Shown: positions 8,792 through 18,525, counted from the first letter of the stretch. The stretch: 64,000 nucleotides of DNA from Mangrovivirga halotolerans (GCF_026241165.1 NZ_JAPFQN010000003.1:434001-498000); one strand, 5' to 3'. Notes: generated from the letters alone by a model not told the origin. Numbers and translations are program-made.

Positions 8792-9880
8792 ATGGGAAAG
8801 CCAAAAGTTCTTTTTATTGGAATTCACAGGCCTGATCGTTCACCTTCTCAAAGGTTTAGATTTGAACAATATTTAGATTTTTTAAAAGGAGAAGGATTTG
8901 ATTGTAAACAAGAGTATTTGTTGAATCAAAAAGATGATAAAATATTTTACTCTGATGGAGCGGTCTTAGGTAAAGCCAGGATTGTATTAAAATCAATTTT
9001 GAAGTTAATCAGGCTTGCATACTTTACCAGGTATGATATTGTTTTTGTTCAGCGAGAGGCAATAATGCTGGGTACATCATTTTTTGAAAGACGCTTTTCG
9101 AAAAGATCAAAATTGATCTTTGATTTTGATGATGCGATCTGGAAACATCAGGCTGGTGATATTAAAAGTGCCAATAAGATGTTTTATTTTCTCAAAAACC
9201 CGAATAAAACAAAGGATATCATAAAAGCAGCAGATCTGGTGATTGCGGGTAATAATTATCTTGCCAATTACGCTCGTCAATTTAATTCTAAAGTTAAGAT
9301 CATTCCAACAACCATAGACACTCAGGAATATCAAAGAATTATGAAAAAGGAGACAGGTAAAGTATGTATTGGATGGAGTGGTTCCTTTTCAACGATTATA
9401 CATTTTGAAACAATTATCCCAGCATTGGTTAGAATCAAAGAAAAGTACGGTGATAAGGTTGAGTTTAAAGTAATCGGAGATCCCACTTTTTCAAATGAGA
9501 GGCTGGGAGTAAAAGGAGAACCGTGGGTAAAAGAAACAGAAGTTGAAGAGTTATCAAAAATAGATATTGGAATCATGCCTTTACCGGATGACGAATGGAC
9601 CAAAGGAAAGTGTGCTTTGAAGGGACTTCAATATATGGCCCTTGGTATTCCAACAATTATGTCTCCGGTTGGTGTCAATGCAGATATTATTGAAGATGGA
9701 GTGAATGGATTCTTAGCTGGAGATGAAGATGAATGGGTAGAGAAAATTTCTAAATTAATTGAAGATGGGTTTCTGAGAACTGAAGTAGGTGAAAATGGAG
9801 AAATAATTGTGAAGGATAAATTTTCAGTTGAATCTAAAAAGAATACGTATAAAGATATATTATCATTAGTAATGCGATAA
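8792..9880 (+). CDS. Glycosyltransferase family 4-like protein
   Basis: A 362-residue GT-B fold enzyme. The N-terminal domain has FIGIHRPDRSPSQRFRFEQYLDFL, typical of this GT4 subgroup, and LIFDFDDAIW at about residue 106. The C-terminal domain has the nucleotide-sugar site KGKCALKGLQYMALGIPTIMSPVGVN (glutamate replaced by glutamine in the usual EX7E position, as in several GT4 subgroups). It presumably transfers a sugar onto a lipid-linked glycan at the cytoplasmic face. Donor and acceptor are unknown. The 3-base spacing to the epimerase gene indicates one operon, and the next transferase starts 38 bases later. Confidence 0.87.
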   Translation: MGKPKVLFIGIHRPDRSPSQRFRFEQYLDFLKGEGFDCKQEYLLNQKDDKIFYSDGAVLGKARIVLKSILKLIRLAYFTRYDIVFVQREAIMLGTSFFERRFSKRSKLIFDFDDAIWKHQAGDIKSANKMFYFLKNPNKTKDIIKAADLVIAGNNYLANYARQFNSKVKIIPTTIDTQEYQRIMKKETGKVCIGWSGSFSTIIHFETIIPALVRIKEKYGDKVEFKVIGDPTFSNERLGVKGEPWVKETEVEELSKIDIGIMPLPDDEWTKGKCALKGLQYMALGIPTIMSPVGVNADIIEDGVNGFLAGDEDEWVEKISKLIEDGFLRTEVGENGEIIVKDKFSVESKKNTYKDILSLVMR

Positions 9881-9918
9881 ATATTTCACATTAAGAAAGG
9901 AAGAATTGAATTGTTGTT

Positions 9919-10854
9919 TTGAAAGTCTCTGTTATTATCCCTGTATTTAATGCTAGTTTATATTTAACTAGAGCTGTTGAGTCAGTTTTAATTCAACCAG
10001 AAGTAGATGAGATTATTTTGGTAGAAGATGATTCTACAGATGACTCTCTGGTTATATGTCAAATGCTGGCGAGTAAATACGATAAAATAAAGTTATTTCG
10101 TCATAAAGATGGAGTTAATAAAGGTGCAGGAGCTAGTCGAAATTTAGGGCTATTAAATGCAACAAATGAATATATAGCTTTCTTAGATGCAGATGACTAT
10201 TATTTACCTGAGAGATTTTTTGATACACAGAAAATATTTCAAACTAAAGAAGTGAAAGTTGTTTTTGAAGCAGTTGGGGCTGATTATCAAAATTCTACGG
10301 CTAAAATTAAACATCTGGAAAGAATAAAAGCTGCGAATAATCCTGCGTTAAACAGTGGGAATACTATGTTGCTAGAAAGTGATACTTCAAAAGTTTTAGA
10401 GTCGCTAATTTTAGGTGGAAAAGGGTGGATTCATCTTAATGGATTAACAATAAAAAAAGAGGTTATTAATTCTGAGACGCTTTTTAATGAATCACTAAGG
10501 GTTTCACAGGATTCTGAATTTATTATTAAATTGGCAATAAAGCATAAATTTAAAAATGGGCAGTTTGATAGAATTGTAGCCATTAGATATGTTCATGATA
10601 ACAATAGAATAATTGCAGGTGATGATAAAACGAAATTCATTAGAAAGGCAAGATTTAATAAAATACTTTTTAGAACAGTCCTAAAGAATAGTAAATTCGT
10701 ATCGTTCCGAGTTAAGAAAGTAGTTTTGATACGGTATTCTGAAAGTTTTATATACTATTTTTATTTGAAAGGTTTTTTCAGAAAGATTGTGAAGGCAATA
10801 ATACTAGGTTATGCTATACTAAGATTTCCTGTACTAATTAAAGAATTTATATAA
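9919..10854 (+). CDS. Glycosyltransferase family 2 protein
   Basis: A 311-residue GT-A enzyme. KVSVIIPVFNASLYL opens the fold and VEDDSTDDSLVI carries the nucleotide-binding acidic residues. AFLDADDYYLPE is the metal-binding DxD region, and QDSEF late in the protein is the likely catalytic acid region. The start is a TTG at 9919. No ATG exists near the conserved N-terminal strand, and only this start gives the canonical beginning. The C-terminal third is basic and hydrophobic, suggesting membrane association. It belongs to the glycan operon, with the next gene about 100 bases downstream. The sugar transferred is not predictable. Confidence 0.87.
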   Translation: MKVSVIIPVFNASLYLTRAVESVLIQPEVDEIILVEDDSTDDSLVICQMLASKYDKIKLFRHKDGVNKGAGASRNLGLLNATNEYIAFLDADDYYLPERFFDTQKIFQTKEVKVVFEAVGADYQNSTAKIKHLERIKAANNPALNSGNTMLLESDTSKVLESLILGGKGWIHLNGLTIKKEVINSETLFNESLRVSQDSEFIIKLAIKHKFKNGQFDRIVAIRYVHDNNRIIAGDDKTKFIRKARFNKILFRTVLKNSKFVSFRVKKVVLIRYSESFIYYFYLKGFFRKIVKAIILGYAILRFPVLIKEFI

Positions 10855-10955
10855 GGGGTGGATCAGGTTCAGTTATAAAATGTTGTGAGAGGAATAATTT
10901 AAATTTTAGAAATTTATTTTTTTGCTTTTAAAATATCAAGGTTAGTGAAGTTATA

Positions 10956-12029
10956 ATGCATTTATACAATAAAAATATTTTACTTATATCCCCTGAACCA
11001 TGGTCTCACTTATTTGTTTCTAAACATCACTATGCAATCGAGCTTTCAAAAAGGAAAAATAAAGTATTCTTCTTAAATCCACCTGGTAATAAAAATGAAA
11101 AGGTAATTACTCGATTTGATAGTTTGTATGAAGTTAATTATACAGGTTTCTTAAGGGGCCTTAAGTATTTCCCAAAACCTTTAATTAAAAAAAATATAAA
11201 GACTGTATATGCGAAATTAGAAAAACTTTGTGGAGTTAAGTTTGATGTGATATGGTCCTTTGATAATTCAGTATTTTTTGATTTTGATAGTCTTCCAGAT
11301 TATCTTCTTAAGATATCTCATATTGTAGATCTGAATATGGATTTTAATTTTGGGAAAGCTTCTAAAACAGCTCATGTTTGCTTCTCTACAAGTGAGGCAA
11401 TTCTTAGGAAACAATTAGAATTTAACCAAAATTCATTTAAAATAAATCACGGATATGCTTATTCAGATAATGAAAATGAGCATGTCTTTGAAAATGATTC
11501 GAAAATCAGATGTTTATATGTAGGAAATCTAGATATCCCTTATATTCATTGGAGTTTATTTAATGAATTGGTAGAAAAATATCCGGAAATTGAATTTTTG
11601 GTAGCTGGTAAATGGGATACTATAAATATGCATAACAGGATTCTAAGTAACAGCAATTTTCATTTTTTAGGTTTGATTCCTCCTGAAGAACTTAATTCCT
11701 ATTTTTTGGGGGTAGATATTTTATTGCTGTGTTATGATAATCATAACTTTTTCAATCAAGTATCCAATCCACATAAAGTAATGCAATATTTGGGTAGTGG
11801 AAAAATCGTGTTTTCGAAATGGATGAATGAATATGAAAATATTTCCAATTCTGATTTGATTCTTATGAGCAGGAAAGATGAAGAGTTTATCAGCTCATTT
11901 GATAATTTAATTGCTAATCTGGATTATTATAATTCTAATGAATTAAGTGAGGAAAGAAGGCGGTTTGCATTAAATAACTCTTATAGTCAAAAGATTTTGG
12001 AGGTTGAAAGTTATATAAACAAAAATTAA
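10956..12029 (+). CDS. GT-B type glycosyltransferase (GT1/GT4-like)
   Basis: A 357-residue protein with a two-Rossmann GT-B layout but divergent motifs. The N-terminus has NILLISPEPWSHLFVSKHHYAIELSKR, a start seen in Bacteroidota glycan transferases. RCLYVGNLDIPYIHW begins the C-terminal domain at about residue 183, and SNPHKVMQYLGSGKIVFSKW corresponds to the donor-binding segment of GT4 enzymes. It most likely adds a sugar in the surface glycan pathway. The family assignment is by pattern and is weaker than for its neighbours. It begins 101 bases after the previous transferase, and the sulfotransferase starts 7 bases after its stop. Confidence 0.78.
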   Translation: MHLYNKNILLISPEPWSHLFVSKHHYAIELSKRKNKVFFLNPPGNKNEKVITRFDSLYEVNYTGFLRGLKYFPKPLIKKNIKTVYAKLEKLCGVKFDVIWSFDNSVFFDFDSLPDYLLKISHIVDLNMDFNFGKASKTAHVCFSTSEAILRKQLEFNQNSFKINHGYAYSDNENEHVFENDSKIRCLYVGNLDIPYIHWSLFNELVEKYPEIEFLVAGKWDTINMHNRILSNSNFHFLGLIPPEELNSYFLGVDILLLCYDNHNFFNQVSNPHKVMQYLGSGKIVFSKWMNEYENISNSDLILMSRKDEEFISSFDNLIANLDYYNSNELSEERRRFALNNSYSQKILEVESYINKN

Positions 12030-12036
12030 AGTAAAA

Positions 12037-12873
12037 ATGCGAAAGCCGGATTTTTTGATAGTAGGCGCTATGAAGGCGGGGACGACCAGTTTACATAATT
12101 ATTTAGGTTTTCACCCAGAAGTTTTTACTTCTTCACCTAAGGAAATTCACTTTCTCGATGAAAAACCTTATGATTATTCACACTTTATTTCTGATAAAAA
12201 AATTGTTGGAGTAACACCCCAAAACTACACAAAACTTCATTTATCAAAATATCAAAATATACCCCAGTTATTAAAGAGAGAAATACCAAAAGTAAAGATT
12301 GTTTATTTAGTAAGAAACCCGATTAAAAGGATTTTATCTCATTATAGAGAACAACAGAAGCATGGGAAAGAACCAAGAAATGGGCTAAACAATTTTTTAC
12401 TTGAAGAAAATAATCATTACTTAATGACTAGCATGTATTTTTTTCAGATTTCGAAATACCTTGAGTATTTTCCCCAAGATCAAATTGAAATTGTTTTATT
12501 TGAAGATTTAGTAAATAATAGGTTAGATACTTTAAATAGTATTTTTCGTTTTCTTGGTGTGTCAGAATTAAAGGATGAATTAATGTTTAATTTTAAATCT
12601 AATGAATCTTCCTTAGATTCGAGGAAGGTAGATGTTCGACGGTTTTTTCCCGAAGTCATTAAAAAATTTTATAAAAAAACTTTTCCGGATGAGTTAAGGG
12701 ATTTTATAAATAAGTCGTTTTTAAATGATTTGCTTCTTTATAGGACTGATTATAAATCTGAAATTATATCTGAAGAAACTTTATCTAAAATTAAGCCATT
12801 ATTATATAAAGATGTTGATGATTTATCAAAATTAGTTGGTCAAGATCTTATTAAATTCTGGAATTTGAAATAA
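12037..12873 (+). CDS. PAPS-dependent sulfotransferase
   Basis: A 278-residue cytosolic-type sulfotransferase of the heparan/N-deacetylase-sulfotransferase-like group. FLIVGAMKAGTTSLHNYL (about residues 6-23) is the 5'-phosphosulfate loop with its catalytic lysine. VYLVRNPIKRILSHYREQ (about 89-106) is the 3'-phosphate binding motif with the conserved Arg and Ser. A basic C-terminal region follows. Such enzymes move sulfate from 3'-phosphoadenylyl sulfate to a sugar hydroxyl or amine. Its place inside the glycosyltransferase run suggests a sulfated surface glycan, which is inference. The TAATG overlap with the next transferase makes a shared mRNA very likely. Confidence 0.9.
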   Translation: MRKPDFLIVGAMKAGTTSLHNYLGFHPEVFTSSPKEIHFLDEKPYDYSHFISDKKIVGVTPQNYTKLHLSKYQNIPQLLKREIPKVKIVYLVRNPIKRILSHYREQQKHGKEPRNGLNNFLLEENNHYLMTSMYFFQISKYLEYFPQDQIEIVLFEDLVNNRLDTLNSIFRFLGVSELKDELMFNFKSNESSLDSRKVDVRRFFPEVIKKFYKKTFPDELRDFINKSFLNDLLLYRTDYKSEIISEETLSKIKPLLYKDVDDLSKLVGQDLIKFWNLK

Positions 12874-13670
12874 TGCTTGTTTCAATAATCACCCCTTTTT
12901 ATAACTCAGAAAAATTTCTTTTAGAATCAATTCAATCAGTCCTTAATCAGGAATATGATAATTGGGAGCTTATTCTTGTTAATGATGGATCTACAGATAG
13001 GTCTAAAGAAATTGCTTTGTCTTTTATTGATCCAAGAATTAAATATTTTGAACAAAGTAATAGAGGTGTTGCCTCTGCAAGAAATGTTGGTTTAAAGGTA
13101 ATGTCTGGTGATTATTTTTGTTTTTTAGATGCGGATGATGTATTTACACCAAACAGCCTTGCGTCTCGGTTGAAGATCTTTAAAGAGAATCCTGATCTGG
13201 CTTTTGTTGATGGAGTAGGGATTAAGACGGATTTGAACTTAAATGAAATAGATCAATTTAATCCTAGTTTTAGAGGGAATCCATTTAAAGAATTGGTTCA
13301 GTTAACTGGCAGTTGTTTTTTTGGGCAAACCTGGTTGATAAAACGAGATCCTAATCATACATATGAGTTTAATTCGGAACTCACACATAGCGAAGATTTA
13401 TTATTTTTTATGGAATTATCAAAAAATGGAGGGTTATACGATTTTACGGATGAAAAAATATTCTTTTACCGAACTTCTCCAAAGTCTGCCATGTCAAATT
13501 TAGAGGGGCTTGAGCATGGTTATCGTTTTGTTTATAATGAGATTAAAAATTGGCCGGAAGTTTCCCCTGAAGATCTTAAAATCTATAATTACCGATATCG
13601 TAGAGCAATGTTTTTAGCTTATTTGCGTAAATTACAGCTTTTAAATGCTTTTTCTGTAGTGATTAAATGA
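12873..13670 (+). CDS. Glycosyltransferase family 2 protein
   Basis: A 265-residue GT-A enzyme. LVSIITPFYNSEKFLLESIQSVL begins the domain, LVNDGSTDRSKEIA binds the nucleotide and CFLDADDVFTP is the DxD metal site. THSEDLLFFMELSK contains the ED pair expected for the catalytic base. It is slightly shorter than average because the C-terminal tail is brief. The start codon shares one base with the sulfotransferase stop, and its own stop overlaps the next start by four bases (ATGA). It is therefore translated together with both neighbours. Substrate not predictable. Confidence 0.9.
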   Translation: MLVSIITPFYNSEKFLLESIQSVLNQEYDNWELILVNDGSTDRSKEIALSFIDPRIKYFEQSNRGVASARNVGLKVMSGDYFCFLDADDVFTPNSLASRLKIFKENPDLAFVDGVGIKTDLNLNEIDQFNPSFRGNPFKELVQLTGSCFFGQTWLIKRDPNHTYEFNSELTHSEDLLFFMELSKNGGLYDFTDEKIFFYRTSPKSAMSNLEGLEHGYRFVYNEIKNWPEVSPEDLKIYNYRYRRAMFLAYLRKLQLLNAFSVVIK

Positions 13671-14842
13671 ATCCCCTAAAAACTATTTTTGTTTTTGCTT
13701 ACTATAGTTATAAAGATCCTGTCTTTCAAAGTGCAGTACTGCCTTACTTATTAAAAGAATCCGATAATTATAATTTCATTCTTCTCACCTGGGAGCAAAA
13801 AGAATGGGAAATCAAGAATAATGAAAAGATAGAAATTGAAAAGTTTTTATCTCAAAATAATATTACCTGGAAAGCTAAAGCATGGCATAGTGGGAGGTTT
13901 AAGTTATTTAAAAAGATTTATGATTTTACAATTGGGCTCTTATATTCTTTATACCTCATTTATAAATATAATTGTTCGATAGTATACAGTGAAGGCTTCC
14001 CTGGTTGTATTGTTGGTCACTACATATCGAAATTATCATTTACAAAACATGTAATCCATACTTTTGAACCCCATGCTGATTATATGCTCGACGCAGGTGT
14101 CTGGTCAAAAAAAAGCTGGGAATATAAACTGAATAAACGGATGGAGAAGGTTGTAGGGAAGGGAGCGGATAAACTGATAACCGGAACTGAGAATTATAAG
14201 GAAATTCTTCGTCATTATATTAAAACCCCTATACAAGTTATACCCTCGTGCATTGATACTGATTTTTATAATTTTAATAGTAAGGCAAGGGAGATCATCC
14301 GTGAAAAATTAGGAATTGTCGAAAATGATATTGTTATCGTTTACCTGGGCAAGCTTGGAGGTATGTATATGAAAGAGGAAATATTTAAATTCTTTAGTAG
14401 ATGTCTTTTAATGGATGAAAATTTTTATCTATTGTTGATGACTAATGAATCAGAATCCTCAATAAATAATTTAAGAAATGAATTTAGGATTCCAGATAAC
14501 AGAATGCATACTGGATTTGTGAAAAAGGATAATGTTCCGGATTATTTATCAGCTTCAGATATAGCCTTTTGTGGAATTAGACCTATACCTTCTAGAAGAT
14601 ATTCTTCACCTATAAAAACAGGGGAATATCTTAGTTGTGGTCTTCCTGTAATAATTCCAGAAGGGATTTCAGATGATTCTCTCGTTATTGAAGAAAACGA
14701 TTTAGGAATTGTTTTTCAAGATTTAGAGAAAGTAGATATAAAAAAAGTAATTGAATTAAAGAAATTAGATAGATCAATGATTAGAGCGAAAGGTATTAAC
14801 TATAGATCCTTAAAAAATGCTCCGTCATTGTTTGAAATATGA
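13667..14842 (+). CDS. Glycosyltransferase family 4-like protein
   Basis: A 391-residue GT-B transferase. The N-terminal domain shows VFAYYSYKDPVFQSAVLPYL. VIPSCIDTDFY at about residue 200 marks the hinge, and IVYLGKLGGMYMKEEIFKFF begins the donor domain. SPIKTGEYLSCGLPVIIPEGISD holds the donor-binding Glu. It probably extends or caps the glycan made by the upstream enzymes. The stop codon ATGA is also the start of the PKD-repeat protein gene, tying this transferase to a secreted adhesin at the translational level. Confidence 0.87.
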   Translation: MNPLKTIFVFAYYSYKDPVFQSAVLPYLLKESDNYNFILLTWEQKEWEIKNNEKIEIEKFLSQNNITWKAKAWHSGRFKLFKKIYDFTIGLLYSLYLIYKYNCSIVYSEGFPGCIVGHYISKLSFTKHVIHTFEPHADYMLDAGVWSKKSWEYKLNKRMEKVVGKGADKLITGTENYKEILRHYIKTPIQVIPSCIDTDFYNFNSKAREIIREKLGIVENDIVIVYLGKLGGMYMKEEIFKFFSRCLLMDENFYLLLMTNESESSINNLRNEFRIPDNRMHTGFVKKDNVPDYLSASDIAFCGIRPIPSRRYSSPIKTGEYLSCGLPVIIPEGISDDSLVIEENDLGIVFQDLEKVDIKKVIELKKLDRSMIRAKGINYRSLKNAPSLFEI

Positions 14843-17800
14843 ATGCTGTAAGTAAAATATTGATATTGGGAATAATTTATTCGTTGGGTTTAGTGAAAAT
14901 TTTAGCTCAGTGTCAGGATGTGGATTTTGCTTTGCCTGATGAAATCTGTTCCGGAAGTAATATAATATTAGCTCCATCCCTTTCACAAAATACTTTTAAT
15001 AATTGGAACTTTTGTTCCAATCCTCTGGATAGTGCCCCTGGTGAAATAGTTAATATGTCTAGCAGTTATGCGTATAGAAATGCACCTTATGTTGATATTA
15101 TAAATGATGATACACCTCGTGCGTTAACAATAAGACGAACAAAAAGGGATGATCTTTTTCAGATTTCTGATATAAATAGTGAATTAACCGGAATCTCAAA
15201 TATTCAATCATTACAGGCTCCTGCTGGAACATTTTCCTATCCAATGGATTTTGAAGCCGTTAAGGATAATGGTAAATGGAAAGTGCTAATGGCTAATCTC
15301 AATAATAAATACCCTTTTTTAATTCACCTTGGAGAAGACTTATCTAATCTTTCATATGTTAAAGTAGACACTCTTAATTTGCAAGGTCTTGAAGTTAATA
15401 CTGAGGAAGTAGTTTTTAAAAATATAAATGGTAATTATATTGGCTTGATATCTTCCTATAGAGAACCTAAGATATATATTCTTAATTTTGGGAGTAGCAC
15501 TTCAAATATTCCGATTATTTCATCATTTCTGGTTGATGGAATCTCTAAAATAAATGGTCTTGATCTTATAAAAGATTGTGATAATTATTTCGCAATTGTT
15601 TCTAGTAGGAATGAATCAAGTATTAAACTAATAGATCTGGGTAATGAGCTTTCTTTCCAAAACGCTTACGAACTTAATAATTATGGGATTACAGATCCTG
15701 CTCAGGTAAAGTTAGTAGAAAACAAAGGGAAATATTACGCCTTTATTCAATCATTTAGAGGTGATTTTCATCGATTTGATTTTGGGTCCAATATAGGAGC
15801 TGCAATTTTGGATTATAAAAATCTGGGTCGGATTTCTGAAAATGTTTTTTCTTTTGATATTGAAAGAATCAATGAGAATTTAATGGGGTTTTCTAATGAT
15901 AATGTACAGTACTCGCGTGGTTTCTACTCCTTTCAATTCCAAAACCAATGCTTTCAATCTCCTTCTTCAACTACTGAAAGAAACCCAGTAATATCATATA
16001 ACCAACCCGGTACGTATCCGGTAACATTAACTGTAACTGATTCATTAGGTAATAAATCTTCTCTGACAAAAGAGGTGACAGTGGTCGATACTAAGGCTCC
16101 AATAGTTACATTAGATACCGATTCTGTTTATTGTGAGAATTCTGAATTACAGCTTTCGGCTTCCTCTGAAGGATCTGTCAATTCCTGGTACTGGCAATTT
16201 GGCGACGGGAACTCTGCTACCGGACAAACGGTTTCTCATCAGTATGTTTCTGATGGATCGTATCCAGTAATGCTCCAGGTAACAGATTCTAATACTGGGT
16301 GTGGAAATATTGCTTTCGACACAATTTCGATTTTTCAGGAACCGGTAGCTGATTTTTCAAATGAACAAAGTGTAGTTTGCTCTAATACTGATTTGTATTT
16401 TGAAAATCAATCTGATTTAAAAGGTGCTCAAGATTATGCCACATATTCTTGGTACCTGAATGAAAGTCTGGTATCAAATAATATCGATTACGCTGAGAGA
16501 CTAGACTTGCCGGGAACATATTCAATTTCATTACAGACAAATATTCCCGGATGTTACGATTCTATTTCAAAGCAAATTGAAGTTAAAGCGGGGCCGAACC
16601 CGGATTTTTCTTTTAAAGAAGCCTGTGAAAATTCGTTTGTTTCTTTTAATGATCTCTCAACAGGTTCAAATATTATCAGCAGACAATGGGATTTTGGTAA
16701 TGGAACACAATCTACAGCTGTTAGTCCGGAAATATTTTACGAAGAAAACGGATCTTATCCGGTGACCTTGACACTGATAAATGATAGCAATTGCCAGAGC
16801 TCTAAAATTGATACCTTAAAAATTTACGATATTCCCAATCCTGATTTTTCAACTTCTCTGGCATGTGATAATATGCCTGTTAAATTCAGGAATATGTCTA
16901 CTATTACCGGAGATCAACTGAATTCCTGGCAATGGTTTGTCAATGGTCAGGAAAAATCAAGCCTGCAAAATCCTGAAATAGAATTTGAAACAGCAGGAAA
17001 TTATGATGTGAGATTAAAAGTTAGGTCTGAATTTGGTTGTGAATCGAGTATAGTTAAATCTATTACAATTAATCAATCTCCCTCCGTAGATTTTATTATC
17101 GAAAATGCATGTTCAGATAATTATGTGAGCTTTTTATATGATGAGCAAAACAACTCTCAAGCTATTAAGAATTGGTTGTGGACTATTGATGGGAATGAGT
17201 ATCTAAGAAAGAATGTTCAGAAATATTTTGCCAATACTGGTGAATATTCTGTAAAACTAAATGTGATAGCTGAAAACCTTTGTTCTGAAGATACAGTTAG
17301 GGTATTTTCAATAAAACAATCTCCAACTGCACAATTTAGCGTAGAAAATCCATGCGAAGGGGAGCAAACATTATTTAATTCAAATACCAGTAATACAGTA
17401 GGGTATGAATGGATTATCAATGATAATATAACCTTGTCAGGAGAGAAGGCCTCCTGGGTTTTTTCCAGGGATGGAATTCATTCTTTGAAGCATGTTGTCA
17501 CCGCAACTAATGGCTGTACTGATACCCTATCAAAAGAAATTGATATTAATAAACTTCCTGAAGTTAGCTTTACAGTTAATAATACTGAGGGAGGTGTTCC
17601 GTTTCTGGTTGATTTTACCAATGAAAGTAAATTTGCTGAAACTTTTCTATGGGATCTGGAAGGTGATAATAAAGTTTTATCAAATAAATTTGAACCAACT
17701 TATTTGTATGAGTTCAGAGGTGATTATACAGTAGAATTAACTGGTTTCTCAAAGGATAGCTGCTCTTCATCTTCTGTTTTAAATATTAAAGCTGTTAATC

Positions 17801-18366
17801 CGGTGGTTGATTTGAAAATCAATTCTCTTGATTTAATTACAGAAGATGTGGGTAAATTTCTTGAAATCGAAATCACAAATAATGGTAATATTCCAGCAAA
17901 TGAGCTTGGCGTTAAGGTAGAATTATCAAATGGGGAGGTTTTTACTTACCCTTTAGAAAAAAGAATGCCATTTGATAGGACCATTCACTATAAAGTCCCA
18001 TTTGATTTTGAACTATCAACCATAACGAATATTTGTGCTGAATTAAGTTTTGATGAAATAGAGAGAGATGTCTATATCTATGATAATACTAATTGCATAA
18101 CCTTTAATAAAGGGTTAGGTGAGATTGGTTTTACAAAGAATCCCTCTCAATCAGATTCTTATTTACAGTTAACTTCTCCAGAGGCTGGCATAGCACACAT
18201 TATAGTTTTTGATTCGAAGGGAAGTAAGTTATTAGAACAAGAATTCATGTTAAATAAAGGGCTAAATAATATTCCTTTTAAGGCTGACGATTTATCTCCG
18301 GGTGTATATCCTGTTAATGTCAGGTTTAGGGGAACCTCCAATAGCATAAAGTTTATTAAACAGTAA
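14839..18366 (+). CDS. Large secreted PKD-repeat protein with T9SS C-terminal sorting domain
   Basis: 1175 residues. A signal peptide ends near LVKILAQ. Residues about 30-375 contain four or more repeats with a short (L/F)G-x-x-(L/S) turn (LGEDLSN, FGSSTSN, LGNELSF, FGSNIG), which suggests a beta-propeller. From about 380 to 990 there is one short and about seven full PKD/immunoglobulin-like modules of 75-85 residues, each with a WxW or W-x-F/I centre (YWQFGDG, RQWDFGNG, WQWFVNG, WLWTIDG, FLWDLEG) and paired cysteines. Residues 990-1090 look like a CARDB-type domain. The last 80 residues (NPSQSD ... GVYPVNVRF ... IKFIKQ) fit the type A T9SS sorting domain that is cleaved on surface attachment. 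It is probably a surface adhesin or glycan-binding protein, encoded in the same operon as the transferases. Confidence 0.88.
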   Translation: MNAVSKILILGIIYSLGLVKILAQCQDVDFALPDEICSGSNIILAPSLSQNTFNNWNFCSNPLDSAPGEIVNMSSSYAYRNAPYVDIINDDTPRALTIRRTKRDDLFQISDINSELTGISNIQSLQAPAGTFSYPMDFEAVKDNGKWKVLMANLNNKYPFLIHLGEDLSNLSYVKVDTLNLQGLEVNTEEVVFKNINGNYIGLISSYREPKIYILNFGSSTSNIPIISSFLVDGISKINGLDLIKDCDNYFAIVSSRNESSIKLIDLGNELSFQNAYELNNYGITDPAQVKLVENKGKYYAFIQSFRGDFHRFDFGSNIGAAILDYKNLGRISENVFSFDIERINENLMGFSNDNVQYSRGFYSFQFQNQCFQSPSSTTERNPVISYNQPGTYPVTLTVTDSLGNKSSLTKEVTVVDTKAPIVTLDTDSVYCENSELQLSASSEGSVNSWYWQFGDGNSATGQTVSHQYVSDGSYPVMLQVTDSNTGCGNIAFDTISIFQEPVADFSNEQSVVCSNTDLYFENQSDLKGAQDYATYSWYLNESLVSNNIDYAERLDLPGTYSISLQTNIPGCYDSISKQIEVKAGPNPDFSFKEACENSFVSFNDLSTGSNIISRQWDFGNGTQSTAVSPEIFYEENGSYPVTLTLINDSNCQSSKIDTLKIYDIPNPDFSTSLACDNMPVKFRNMSTITGDQLNSWQWFVNGQEKSSLQNPEIEFETAGNYDVRLKVRSEFGCESSIVKSITINQSPSVDFIIENACSDNYVSFLYDEQNNSQAIKNWLWTIDGNEYLRKNVQKYFANTGEYSVKLNVIAENLCSEDTVRVFSIKQSPTAQFSVENPCEGEQTLFNSNTSNTVGYEWIINDNITLSGEKASWVFSRDGIHSLKHVVTATNGCTDTLSKEIDINKLPEVSFTVNNTEGGVPFLVDFTNESKFAETFLWDLEGDNKVLSNKFEPTYLYEFRGDYTVELTGFSKDSCSSSSVLNIKAVNPVVDLKINSLDLITEDVGKFLEIEITNNGNIPANELGVKVELSNGEVFTYPLEKRMPFDRTIHYKVPFDFELSTITNICAELSFDEIERDVYIYDNTNCITFNKGLGEIGFTKNPSQSDSYLQLTSPEAGIAHIIVFDSKGSKLLEQEFMLNKGLNNIPFKADDLSPGVYPVNVRFRGTSNSIKFIKQ

Positions 18367-18487
18367 TTTGTTGATATGCTGATTATTGAGGGTGTTGGTG
18401 TTCTTGCTCATCTTTTTGCTTGCCTAATTTTATTTTATTATTTATTAATTCAGTAAAAATAAATTCGTTTGCTTCCCTTATTATTTA

Positions 18488-18495
18488 TATATTTG
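18488..18495 (+). promoter_or_regulatory. -7 box of the Lrp/AsnC gene promoter
   Basis: TATATTTG fits TAnnTTTG and lies 30 bases before the ATG at 18526. A TTTG at 18468-18471 is 16 bases upstream, slightly closer than usual. Confidence 0.55.
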
Positions 18496-18510
18496 CCAAA
18501 TATTTGGTAA
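18493..18510. promoter_or_regulatory. Candidate operator palindrome at the Lrp/AsnC gene
   Basis: TTGCCAAATATTTGGTAA contains the perfect 12-base palindrome CCAAATATTTGG and near-symmetric flanks. It overlaps the 3' end of the -7 box and the expected transcription start. That is where an autoregulating Lrp-family protein would bind. Binding is inferred from position only. Confidence 0.45.
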
Positions 18511-18525
18511 TAAATAGAGAGTTAA

